Part shown: positions 1 through 10,000 of the stretch, one piece after another
Numbering within the stretch: the stretch's first letter is position 1
Layout: each line of letters starts with the position of its first letter
NCBI RefSeq assembly: GCF_943193045.1
Contig: NZ_CALPCN010000001.1
Location: 248,001-312,000 of the forward strand
Length of the DNA stretch: 64,000 nucleotides
Direction of reading: 5' to 3'
DNA from: Pumilibacter muris
GTDB taxonomy: Bacteria; Bacillota; Clostridia; Christensenellales; Pumilibacteraceae
Made by a program: the position numbers and the translations under genes
The notes under the pieces: generated by a model
What the model was told of the DNA's origin: nothing
The model's input: the letters and a program-made list of their open reading frames with translations, nothing else
Databases searched by the model: none

Positions 1-803
1 TGGAAGATAAAGACCTTGTTATTATTACAACGGGTAGTCAGGGCGAACCTATGAGCGCCTTAACGAGAATGGCGAGCGACGAATTTAACAAAGTTCGCTT
101 AGGATATAACGACACCGTAGTTATATCGGCGTCGCCTATTCCCGGCAACGAAAGAATGGTTTACAACGTTATAAACAACTTGTACCGTCACGGCGTGCGC
201 GTTATATACGAGCGCCTTGCCGAAGTCCACGTTTCGGGGCACGCTTGTCAAGACGAGCTGCAACTTATTCATTCGCTCATAAAGCCCAAGTTTTTTATAC
301 CCGTTCACGGAGAATACCGTCATCTTAAAAAACATGCCGAGCTTGCTATGCGTATGGGCATGCCTTCGTCGGACATTATTCTTACCGACATCGGAAATTG
401 CGTGCAGGTGACAAAGCGCTCAATAAGGTTTGCCGACAACGTTCCCGCAGGCTATCTTTTGGTTGACGGGCTTGGCGTGGGCGACGTGGGAAGCGTGGTT
501 CTACGCGACCGCAAGCATCTTTCGGAAGACGGATTGTTTGTGGTTGTTGTTGGCGTAAACACTGTTTCGGGCGAAGTTACCGCTGTGGAAATTACGTCGC
601 GCGGTTTCGCATATCAAAAAGAGGACGACCTTTTCGAAGAAGCGAAAGAAATAGTTCGAAAAGTTGTTGCGCAAACCGACGTTAAAGAAGTTGCGGGCGA
701 TTACAACGGACTTAAAAATTCAATTCGCAAAGAACTTAAAAGCTTTCTTTTCCGCAAAACTCACCGCAATCCCATGATTTTATCGCTGATACTCGAAAAT
801 TAA
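1..803 (+). CDS. rnj: Ribonuclease J, C-terminal part (5' end outside window)
   Basis: The reading frame is open from base 3, so the gene begins upstream. RNase J is a metallo-beta-lactamase/beta-CASP ribonuclease acting in mRNA decay and RNA 5'-end maturation. The visible part starts at the beta-CASP motif TTGSQGEPMSAL and continues through the segment FIPVHGEYRHL, whose histidine belongs to the metal site. The last roughly 120 residues fit the usual C-terminal domain. The N-terminal HxHxDH motif is not in the window. The gene is followed after 8 bases by trmR, so the two are probably cotranscribed. Family assignment is secure; which RNase J paralogue it is cannot be told. Confidence 0.93.
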   Translation, partial: EDKDLVIITTGSQGEPMSALTRMASDEFNKVRLGYNDTVVISASPIPGNERMVYNVINNLYRHGVRVIYERLAEVHVSGHACQDELQLIHSLIKPKFFIPVHGEYRHLKKHAELAMRMGMPSSDIILTDIGNCVQVTKRSIRFADNVPAGYLLVDGLGVGDVGSVVLRDRKHLSEDGLFVVVVGVNTVSGEVTAVEITSRGFAYQKEDDLFEEAKEIVRKVVAQTDVKEVAGDYNGLKNSIRKELKSFLFRKTHRNPMILSLILEN

Positions 804-811
804 AACGTTTT

Positions 812-1474
812 ATGCCGTTTAAAACACCGGGAAAAACAAGCGAATATATACGCGAACTTTTGTCGCTTCGTGCTGCCGACGAGGTGGAGCGGAAAATTAC
901 CGATTATGCGGATAAAAACATTATAGCCGTTTTGCTTCCCGAAACAACGGCGTTTTTGCGTCAGGCGGTTATGCTGAAAAAGCCGTTGCGTATTCTCGAA
1001 ATAGGCACCGCGATAGGTTACAGCGGCATTGTAATGCTACGAGCCGCATTGCCCGAAACCGAGCTTTACACGGTTGAAATGAGCGAAGAGCGCATTGCTA
1101 CCGCAAAAGAGTTTTTCCGAGACGCCGGGCTTTTGAACAACGTTGTTTTTTATGTTGGAGATTCTACCGAAATAGTCCCCAACTTAAAAGGCAAGTTCGA
1201 TTTTATTTTTCTCGACGGTCCGAAAGCGCAATACTGCGAATATTTGCCTTTTTTGAGCAGATTGCTAAATAAAGGCGGCGTATTGTTTTGCGACAACGTG
1301 TTATACGAAGGAATGGTTTCGGGAGAGCGGGAAATAAAAAATCACAAAGGCGGGCTTGTGAAAAAGCTCGATTTGTTTTTACATAAGCTTATGGAAGATG
1401 GCTCGTTGCTCACAAGCGTATTGCCTGTTGGCGACGGCGTGAGCCTCAGCGTTAAAACTGAGGAGTCGCTTTAA
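812..1474 (+). CDS. trmR: tRNA 5-hydroxyuridine methyltransferase, O-methyltransferase family 3 (TrmR-like)
   Basis: A 220-residue SAM-dependent O-methyltransferase. The SAM-binding motif LEIGTAIGYSG is near residues 68-78, the acidic residue ending strand 2 is in YTVEMSEER, and FLDGPKAQY and CDNVLY are the metal/SAM site motifs typical of this catechol-OMT-like family. The Bacillus subtilis relative TrmR (YrrM) methylates 5-hydroxyuridine at tRNA position 34 to 5-methoxyuridine. The next gene is a U32-family protein like TrhP, which makes the hydroxyuridine, so the context supports this role. No clear ribosome-binding site is seen; translation may be coupled to rnj, which stops 8 bases upstream. 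Confidence 0.8.
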   Translation: MPFKTPGKTSEYIRELLSLRAADEVERKITDYADKNIIAVLLPETTAFLRQAVMLKKPLRILEIGTAIGYSGIVMLRAALPETELYTVEMSEERIATAKEFFRDAGLLNNVVFYVGDSTEIVPNLKGKFDFIFLDGPKAQYCEYLPFLSRLLNKGGVLFCDNVLYEGMVSGEREIKNHKGGLVKKLDLFLHKLMEDGSLLTSVLPVGDGVSLSVKTEESL

Positions 1475-1494
1475 AGGTTTTACGGTGGATACTT

Positions 1495-2700
1495 ATGATT
1501 GAACTTTTGGCGCCCGCAGGCAACCGCGAAAAGTTGGAAACCGCAATAAATTTCGGTGCCGACGCGGTGTATCTTGCGGGAAAAGCGTTCGGACTCAGAG
1601 CGTTTTGCGACAATTTTACCGACTCGGAATTAGTCGATGCGGTAAAATTTTGTCATGCGCGCGGAAAAAAGGCATACGTTACTTTAAATATTTACGCTTA
1701 CGACGACGATTTTCCGGCAATAACGGAATACGCCCGTTTTTTAAACGAAATCGGAGTTGACGCGGTTATTGTTTCCGATGCGGGAATAATAGCCTGTTTG
1801 CGTGAAAAAGTCCCCGATTTGGCTATTCATCTTTCCACGCAGGCAAACGCTACAAACGGCGAAGCCGCTAAATTTTGGGCGAAGCAGGGCGTGGAGCGAA
1901 TAGTGCTTGCGCGCGAAGTGAGTTTAAACAATATAAAACGCATTCGCAATGCGTTGCCGCCCAATGTCGAACTCGAAGCGTTCGTTCACGGCGCTATGTG
2001 TGTGGCATATTCGGGAAGGTGTCTTTTAAGCGGCGTAACTACGGGGCGCAGCGGCAATCGAGGCGAATGCGCTCAAAGTTGCCGTTGGGAATACGCGATT
2101 ATGGAAAAAACGCGCGAGGGAGAATATTTCCCCGTGAGCGAAGACGGCAGAGGCACTTATATTTTAAACAGTAAAGATTTGAATATGCTTGCTCATATTA
2201 AAGAGCTAGTCGAGGCGGGCGTAACAAGTTTTAAAATAGAGGGGCGCGCGAAAACCGCGTACTATCTTGCAACCGTAACCAACGCTTACCGCCGCGCTAT
2301 CGACCTATATTTAAAGTCTCCCGAAAATTTCGCGGTTCCCGAAAGTTTGCTTTGCGAGCCATATAAAACGAGTCACCGAAAGTTTAACACTGGGTTTTAT
2401 TTCGGCGCTGCGGAGCAATATTGCGAATCGGCAAAACCTACTCAAACATACGAAATGTGCGCGTTAGTAAAATCTTCGGGCGGCGCGGAGGCGGTTATAG
2501 AGCAACGCAATCGTTTTAAAGAGGGCGACGAGCTTGAAATTTTGTCGCCGAGCGCCTCGTTCGGAAAAGTTTTTCGCGTGTCGGAAATGTTTTCCGAAAG
2601 CGGAGAAAGGGTTTCCGATGCAAAGCTTGTTCAACAGTCGCTTGTAATAAAAACGCCTTTCCCGCTTTTTGCGGGCGATATTTTACGCAAAAAATCATAG
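1495..2700 (+). CDS. trhP: U32-family tRNA hydroxylation protein (TrhP-like)
   Basis: A 401-residue protein of the peptidase U32 family, despite the name mainly RNA-modification enzymes. It opens with the hallmark ELLAPAGNREKLETAINFGADAVYL (broken here as ELLAPAGN and GADAVYL), has FVHGAMCVAYSGRC with conserved cysteines near residue 165, and GECAQSCRW about 25 residues later, the cysteine cluster likely binding an Fe-S centre, then FKIEGRAK. E. coli TrhP and B. subtilis YrrN/YrrO hydroxylate tRNA U34. Only one U32 gene is present here, against two in B. subtilis. It follows trmR by 20 bases, so the pair could make 5-methoxyuridine. Confidence 0.85.
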   Translation: MIELLAPAGNREKLETAINFGADAVYLAGKAFGLRAFCDNFTDSELVDAVKFCHARGKKAYVTLNIYAYDDDFPAITEYARFLNEIGVDAVIVSDAGIIACLREKVPDLAIHLSTQANATNGEAAKFWAKQGVERIVLAREVSLNNIKRIRNALPPNVELEAFVHGAMCVAYSGRCLLSGVTTGRSGNRGECAQSCRWEYAIMEKTREGEYFPVSEDGRGTYILNSKDLNMLAHIKELVEAGVTSFKIEGRAKTAYYLATVTNAYRRAIDLYLKSPENFAVPESLLCEPYKTSHRKFNTGFYFGAAEQYCESAKPTQTYEMCALVKSSGGAEAVIEQRNRFKEGDELEILSPSASFGKVFRVSEMFSESGERVSDAKLVQQSLVIKTPFPLFAGDILRKKS

Positions 2701-2744
2701 AATTTATATAGAAAATTCTCATAAGTTCAAGCCACGAGCGTTTT

Positions 2745-2778
2745 AACCTTTGCTTTTTTAAAAAGCGAAGGTTTTTTT
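2745..2778 (+). terminator. Rho-independent terminator after the rnj-trmR-trhP operon
   Basis: A 13-bp stem (2745-2757 with 2761-2773, one G-U pair) with a 3-base loop is followed by a run of T. It ends the upstream operon before sigK. Confidence 0.85.
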
Positions 2779-2794
2779 GTTTGGACAGGCAAAA

Positions 2795-2803
2795 TTCGAC
2801 AAA
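2795..2803 (-). promoter_or_regulatory. Candidate Spo0A box upstream of sigK
   Basis: TTCGACAAA on this strand is the exact reverse complement of the Spo0A-box consensus TTTGTCGAA. It lies 55 bases before the sigK start, just upstream of an AT-rich -10-like TATATT at 2812-2817. The same 9-mer also occurs by chance in coding DNA (for example near 25966), so this is only a candidate. Confidence 0.35.
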
Positions 2804-2858
2804 AAAATACATATATTGTATGGTCGCCTTTAACCGTTGCGACGAGAGGTGCCTTACA

Positions 2859-3551
2859 ATGATTTTCGAGAGTTTTCTCACTTTTTTAAGCAAAGTATTT
2901 TGTTTTACTTCGTATGTGAATAACAAGGGTTCGTTTCCTCAGCCCCTTTCTCCCGAAGAAGAGCGCGATTGCATAGAAAAAACCAAGCAGGGCGACGCTG
3001 CCGCGCGAGAAAAGTTGATACGCCATAATTTAAGACTTGTGGCGCATATAGTTAAAAAGTATTCGAATGCGGGAGAAGCCGACGACCTAATTTCGGTGGG
3101 CAGCATAGGGCTTATTAAAGGCATAGAAACTTTCGAATACGGCAAAGGAAGTCAGCTTGCGACCTATGCGGCTAAATGTATTGAAAACGAAATACTTATG
3201 TACATACGGGCGAACAAAAAACATCGCGGAAACATAAGTCTTGCCGAATCGGTGGGCGTGGATAAAGAGGGCAACGAAATAACTTTAATGGACATTTTAC
3301 CTATGAAAGAAGAAAGCGTGTTCAAAAAAGTGGAAACCGGAATATTGCTCGAAAAGGTTTTGAAAGTTATAGATTCCACGCTTTCGGGACGCGAGCATAA
3401 AATTATATGTTTGAGATACGGCATACGTCAGCCGCGCCCGTACACGCAGCTCGAAATTGCCGCCATGCTCGGAATATCGCGCAGTTACGTTTCGCGCATA
3501 GAGAAGAAAGCGATTGATAAAATCGCCAAAGAGCTAAACGCGGGAGATTAG
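2859..3551 (+). CDS. sigK: RNA polymerase sporulation sigma factor SigK
   Basis: A 230-residue sigma-70 family factor. The N-terminal hydrophobic stretch with SYVNNKGSFPQPLS matches the pro-sequence and processing region of pro-sigma-K. Region 2 includes HNLRLVAHIVKKY and DDLISVGSIGLIKGIE; region 4 ends in a helix-turn-helix, GISRSYVSRIEKKA. I place the start at ATG 2859, preceded by GAGAGGT; the frame is open 78 bases further up, but the SigK-like sequence begins here. SigK is the late mother-cell sigma factor. The gene is continuous, with no skin-type insertion. Confidence 0.93.
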   Translation: MIFESFLTFLSKVFCFTSYVNNKGSFPQPLSPEEERDCIEKTKQGDAAAREKLIRHNLRLVAHIVKKYSNAGEADDLISVGSIGLIKGIETFEYGKGSQLATYAAKCIENEILMYIRANKKHRGNISLAESVGVDKEGNEITLMDILPMKEESVFKKVETGILLEKVLKVIDSTLSGREHKIICLRYGIRQPRPYTQLEIAAMLGISRSYVSRIEKKAIDKIAKELNAGD

Positions 3552-3604
3552 CGCGAAAAGTGAGCGTTTTTTAATCTGAAAGAAATCGACTTGCGTAAAT
3601 ATTC

Positions 3605-3633
3605 TTGCAAAACCGCAAATTAAATGATATAAT
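3605..3633 (+). promoter_or_regulatory. Promoter of the RNase P RNA gene
   Basis: TTGCAA (3605-3610), a 17-base spacer and TATAAT (3628-3633), with the RNA predicted to start at about 3640, 7 bases downstream. Confidence 0.85.
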
Positions 3634-3639
3634 ATATTC

Positions 3640-3966
3640 GAGATGACCGAACGGTTGCGTGCCTGAGCGCACGAGGAAAGTCCGAACACCGCAGGAACAG
3701 AATGCCGGCTAACTACCGGTGAAGGCGACTTCAAGGAAAGTGCAACAGAAATAAACCGCCCCGCTTTGCGCGGGGTAAGGATGGAAAGGTAGGGTAAGAG
3801 CCTACCGCTCTCGCGGCGACGCGAGAGGCTCTGTAAACCCCATTCGGTGCAAGATATGGAAGCTACGGTTTGTTCCGACCGCTTCCGAAATCGCTTGACT
3901 CCGTCGGCAACGGCGGAGCTAGACAGATAACCGTTCTCGACAGAATTCGGCTTACAGGTCATACTC
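3640..3966 (+). ncRNA. rnpB: RNase P RNA
   Basis: The catalytic RNA that trims tRNA 5' ends. Signature blocks are GAGGAAAGTCCGAACACC near 3671, ACAGAAA near 3745, GGTAAGAGCCTACCG near 3794, and AGATAACCG then CAGAATTCGGCTTACA near the 3' end. The termini pair as stem P1: GAG+ATGACC (3640-3648) with GGTCAT+CTC (3957-3966, one bulged A). The promoter sits immediately upstream and a terminator downstream, so it is an independent unit. Ends are good to a few bases. Confidence 0.96.
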
Positions 3967-3972
3967 GCCGTT

Positions 3973-4010
3973 AACGCGAAAGGTTTAAGTATCTTTCGCG
4001 TTTATTTTAT
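3973..4010 (+). terminator. Terminator of rnpB
   Basis: A perfect 10-bp stem, AACGCGAAAG (3973-3982) with CTTTCGCGTT (3993-4002), a 10-base loop, and a T-rich tail. Confidence 0.88.
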
Positions 4011-4036
4011 GTCGTATGTGGATATAATCCGCAATT

Positions 4037-7000
4037 ATGGAAATAGTGCTCTGTGTGTTGATTGCAAGCTTGTTTGCGGTTTATTTGTTTTTGCTGCTTA
4101 ATAAGTCTCCCGAACCCGAATTTGCGGTGAAAGGCATACTTTCGGGCGAAAAGCTCGGCTATATGATGTCGTCGCTCGCGTTCGGCGCAAAGCGCGTGTG
4201 CGGCGGTAAAGGAATAGGAACGCGCGAAATAGGGCGGCGTCTTATTTCGGCGCGCAAAAAAACGGGCGAAAGATTTAAGTCGGGTTACGAGCTCGAACTG
4301 TGTGAAAAGACGTATTACGACGGCTTTTATTATATAGACGAAACTCTTTCGAAACTTAAATCGGCGCGCAAAAAGTTTTCAAAACTTCCGCATGTGCGCG
4401 GTGTGCCCCGATTGTATTCTTTTTGCGAATTGTTTGTTAAAAGTGTGGGCGGAGTTGTTACGCGCGACGCCGTAAAGTCAGCCGTTCGCGCTTATTCTTC
4501 GGAAACGCCGTTTACTTTTGCGGAAATTACTGCGCTTGCCGATATGACCGAGTTTGCTCTTTGCGAATATCTTGCAATATATGCGAATAAGATTGCGCGC
4601 ATGGGCGAGCTTATTTCGCGCGGAGAACAAGACGCCAAAACGGGTAAAACCGATTATTCTCTTATGCGTTACGACAGCTATGTTTTCGGCAGAATGAAAA
4701 ATTCCGAATGTTGCGTTTCGAATTTTTCCGACGACGAAAACGCGCGCCGCAGAGCGGAAAACTTTGTGCTCGCGTCGGCAAGTTACAACGCGCGAATTTC
4801 CGCCGCTTTATCGTCGTTGCACGCGATTAACGCGTTCATGACCGACGAATTCGTGTGCTCTCTTTCGTCCGCTTTCGCGGTGCTCGACGGTGGCGACCCT
4901 ACGTTTTCAATGTTGTCGTCGTCCACTAAATATATGTACTTATCGCTTATTTCGTCGGAAGCGAAAAAGCGTAAAATGTCGGAAAGCAGCCTCGCTTCCG
5001 AAATTTTATTTCGCGCGGGAAAAAACGGAAAGGACATTTCCGAATATATTTTGCCTCGCGTGCGTTCTCGCGCGGTGGGGCGGCTTTACGTTTTCGCAAT
5101 AGTGTTAGCGTGGCTCGGCGCGGCTGCGGCTTGCGGATTTTTTATGCCGCGTTTCGGCTGGGCTTATGCTGTGATTTCGCTTCCTATTTTGCTATACGGA
5201 ATAGGCTTTACAGTTCGATTGATTGCGGCGCATACCGTTAAAAGGCGCGGTTTGCCTTCTTACGCTTTGGAGTTCCTTAGCGCGGAAAAGCACTCGACCG
5301 CGTTATTGTTGCCGTGTCTTGCAAAGTCGGAGCGCGACATACAAGATTCTTTTTTACATTTGCAAACACTTGCGGCGGCAAACTCGGAAAATATTTTTTC
5401 GTATTGTCTGCTTTTCGACTATCCGAAAAGCGATAGCGAATCCGCCGATTCCGATTCGTCGCTTAACGAATATGTGAAAAATGAATATGAAAAACTCGGT
5501 GCGCTTTGCAAGAGAGTATGCGTAATCGTGAGGAAAAGAACAAGGGTAAAAGGCGAGGAATATTTTCAGGGATATGAAAAAAAGCGGGGAGCCGTTTTAG
5601 ACTTTAACCGCTTTGTGTTAACGGGAGAAGAGCATTTCGCGCTGAGGCTGGGCGACGTTCCGAAAGTTAAATTTGCAATAACTCTCGATTCCGACACTCT
5701 CACATACGATTGCGCCGAGCTTGTGGGAACAAAAGCTCATCCGTATTGCGCCGAAGTTGCGATAGTGTCGTTAGGGTGTAAGGTCGCGCTGAAAAACAGC
5801 GCTTATGCAAAATTATATGCGGGCGAAACGGGACCGGGCAGATATAGAGCGGCGCGCCCCAATTTGATGTTCGACGTGTTCGGCGCGGGCAATTTTACAG
5901 GAAAAGGAATTTACGACGTGGCGGCATTTTCCGAACGTCTCGACGGATTTTTCCCTGATAATCGAATATTGAGCCACGATTTTATAGAGGGGAGCGTGGC
6001 GGGTTGCTACGACAGCACTGTGAACGCGAGCGAGGATTTTCCGCAATCGTTTGCCGACAGTTTTGCACGCGAACAAAGGTGGCTGAGAGGAGACTGGCAA
6101 CTGTTGCCTTATGCCATGCCGCATATAAAAAACAAAGACGGCGCGCGAATGAAAAATCCTTTGCCTCTTGCGGTGTCGTTTGCCATAGTGCAAAATCTTG
6201 TGCTTTCGCTTGTGCCGATTGCGCAAATTTTGGTTTTTGTCCTGTCGTTTTTCTCTCCGCTGTCGGTCGGAGCGCTTATTTTGTTCGCACTGCCGCAGTT
6301 GTTGCGAGCTTTGTTTTCGCTTGTTGCTCTTTTCGGTTATCCTAAGCAAACCGCGCTTGAATTCGCCCGTTGCGCGATAGAGATTGCAACGCTCCCCACT
6401 GTGGCGATACACAAGCTGTGCGCTGTGGCGGTAACGCTCTACCGACTTGCCGTTAAAAGAAAACTTTTAGAATGGAGCGTGTTTGCGCACACTCGTGGGA
6501 AAATATCTTTTTTACCTAACGTAATAACCGCGATTACCGTAACTGCGGCTACGGCGCTATTTAATCTTTCGGCGTTTTATTATGCGTTAGCGGCGCTGTT
6601 TTTGGCGGGCGCGGCAATACCGCGCATTATAAGCAGGGAAAAGGCGGAGAATTCTCCGTCGGACGCGTTAAGCTTTTTCGTGACCGATACCGCTAAAAAA
6701 ACGTTCGCATATTTCGAAGCGCAGGAAAATATGCACGAACTTCCGTGCGATTGCTATCAGGAAGATAATTTAAAAGGTTGGTGCGCGCGCACTTCGCCCA
6801 CTAATATAGGAATGGCGCTCACGGCATACGCTTCGGCTTACGAACTCGGCATAATCGATAAAAACCGATTGCTTTCTTATACCGAGCGTATAGTTTCGGC
6901 TGTTGAGCGGTGCGAAAAATATAAGGGCAATCTTTATAATTGGTATGATTGCGCCACCTTAAAAGTGTTGCCTAAGCGGTTTGTTTCCACAGTGGACAGC

Positions 7001-10000
7001 GGCAATTTTTTGGCGTCGTTGAGCCTTGCTTCAACTTATGCCGACGGTGAATTGCTTTGCAGAATAAACAAACTTATAGACGAAACCGATTTGTCGGCGC
7101 TATACGACTTTAAACGGAAACTTTTTTATATAGGTTACGATGACGAGCTAAAATCTTGCACGGAAAACCATTACGACCTTTTGGGAAGCGAAAGCGCGCT
7201 GACTTATCTTGTGGCGTGCGGTTACGGAAAAACCGAAAAAGAAGCGTTTGGCAATTTAGACAGGCATGCGGTTAAGAGCGGAGGCGCTATTACCGTTTTC
7301 AGTTGGACCGGCGGAATGTTCGAATATTTGATGAGCAGACTGTTTATAGCTCCGAGCGCCGACACATTGCTCGGGCAAGCTATGAACGGCGCCGTGCGCG
7401 CACAGCTTGCGTATGCCAAATCGCTCGGGCGAGAGGTGTGGGGAGTTTCAGAATGTCGTTATAACGAATACGACGATGCAGGCGGCAATTTATACCGTGC
7501 GTTCGGAGTGCCGTCAATAGCGCACAGTGCGGTTCCCGAAAATCCGCCCGTAGCTCCTTACGGAGCTTTTCTTGCTATGCCGTATTGCGAGGAAAAAGAA
7601 TTTTTGCGAAATGCGCATGCGCTCGCCGCTTTGGGGTGTGAAGGCGAATGGGGTTTTTACGAGTCGCTTTGCGGCAATATTCCCGTAAAAAGTTATATGA
7701 CCCATCATCAAGGTATGATTATGGCGGCGTGCGCCAACGCGCAAAAAGCGGATTGCCTGTGCAAACGGTTGCAAACGATTCCCGCATGGCGCGCCGCAAA
7801 ACTTTTGTGCGGCGAAGAAAAGGCGTCGTACGCTCGCAAAAAAAGAATTTACGAAATTTCCGACGAAGCGGAACCGATAGAGAATTCGGGAATATATTTG
7901 TGCAAAGCCGCAAGCATGACATGCGTCGCGAATAAAAAGGAAACTTGGGTGCAATATTGCGGAAAAAGACTTTTGCAGGGCATACGCGTTTTTGCCGACG
8001 ACGGAGAAAATACGAATCTGCTCGGCGGGGAGTTTTACTCCGGAGAGAGCGCGGTGTGGAGCGTTCGCGGCAACGGGTTTATTGCCGAATCCCGACTCGA
8101 AGTTTTGCCGTCGCCTATGTCTGTGGCGGTTACGGTGCGTTACAGGAACGTTTCGGCAAAAGATAAGCAAGTCACTTTTTCGTCGTGCGCCGAGCCGATT
8201 TTGGCGAGAGTGGAAGACTACGAGTCTCACCCCGCGTATTCGAGAATGTTTATAGACACGGCTTCCGGCGGCGACGGAACTTACGTTTGGGCGCGCAGAA
8301 GAAAAGACAGCGTTACTGTTATGCACTGCGTGCAAACGGAAAATGCGGTAATATATTCGGCGGATAAATGCGCGTTTTATAACAGAGGCAGAGGACTTGC
8401 GTTCGGGCAAAATCTTAATCCCGTTCTTTCAAGTAAGTTTTCGGCTACTGTGGCTACCGGAAAAACTTGCGAATTTACATGTTGTTTTTTGGTTGCGGAT
8501 ACTGTGGAAAAAGCGGATTATGCAGTGCGTCTTGCGTTGTCGCCCGATTGCGTGGCTCGGCAGAGCGGAGCTTCGCGTAGGCTCGCCCGCGCCGTTTCTT
8601 CTCGGGCGCGCGCTATAGCGGCGTCGCTTGCGGCGGGCGAATACGAAGCCGTTTGCGCCGACGGCGTGAGTCAAGACAAACCAGCAATAGTGCGAGAAAT
8701 TACTGCCGCGAGCGCATGCGGGCTTATGTCTTATTTGTCCGACCTACGCACGCTTTGCGAAGCTGGATTTTCTTTTAACGTCGTATTGTTTTGCCGAAAA
8801 CGTCGCGGAGAATATCCGTCGTTTTATTTCGACGCTGAGAAAGAAGTGGAGCGCTCGGGATTGCGTAGCGTATGCGGCTGCGTTCGGGTGTTGAATTGCG
8901 ACGGTGAGCTTTATTCTTTACTGAAACGTAATAAACCCGCTGTAAGTTGTAAGAAAGCCGTCGCGTTGTGCGACGCGGTGAAAAAATTGACGAATGACGA
9001 ACGAGAGGAAAGTGATTGTTTGTCCGAATGTAAAGAGTTGTTTTGCGCGCCCGAAATTGCCGAACCGCTCGGCATAGGCGGCTTTACTTTAAACGGTTCT
9101 TATGCCGTAGAGCTTACACGACGCAATACTCCCGCGCCGTGGTGCAACATTATGTCGGACGGCGGCATTGGAACTGTGATAACCGAAAGCGGCGGCGGCT
9201 TCACATTCGGAGAAAATTCCCGTCAGCATAAGCTTACGGAATGGTGCAACGACCCCGTAACCGAAACCGTTTCGGAATTTGTGGCGGTGGAATACGACGG
9301 CGAACGTTATTCTTTAACCAAACAACCGTCGCAAAATTCGAGAGCCGAATATTACACCGTTCACGCACTCGGATACAGCGAGTTTATTTGTCGTAATCAC
9401 GGTTTAAGTTCTAATACGAGAGTTTACGTTGCGCGCGACGAAAATAAGAAAATGTACGAAGTGAGGTTGTTGAACGAAACCGACTCCGTTAAAAAGCTTG
9501 CGGTTTTGTTTGCCGTGCGACCCGTTCTCGGCGATTTTCGCCGCAACACGTTGCCATCGCTTGAATGTTCGCCGTTCGACAGAGGCTTGTATTTGCATTG
9601 CGGTTTCAGCGGTTTGGAAGCTTACGTTTGTTGCGACGGGAAAACAGTTCCCGTAGGCGTCGATTGCGAAAACGGCAATTTAACAGTGTTCGACTCAATT
9701 TCCAAAGGCATGGATTATTGGGGAATAGTCGCGTCGGCGGTTGTGCCGAGCGGCGGAATGAAAACCGTAAGGTTTTCGATTTCGTCCGCAAAAACCGATT
9801 TTTCGGAAATCAATTCTTGTGAGGAATTTGCAAAAACCGTTTCTTACTACTCGCGGTTAAGCAAAATCACTTTCGACGGCGAGCACGGACGTTTAACCGA
9901 ATGGTTGCCGTATCAGGTATACAACAGTCGTTTTGCGGCGAGAACCGGTTTTTATCAGGTGAGCGGAGCTTACGGATTCAGAGACCAACTGCAAGACGGG

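Noticed and set aside
2810-2817. CATATATT as a sigma-E/K type -10 for sigK
   Set aside because: No matching -35 at the right distance was found.
3534-3962. A 142-codon minus-strand frame
   Set aside because: It overlaps the RNase P RNA gene, whose structure and promoter explain the sequence.
7514-8410. A 298-codon minus-strand frame, and others such as 5813-6412
   Set aside because: Antisense shadows inside the glucan synthase-like gene; Arg/Phe-rich sequence with no domain.
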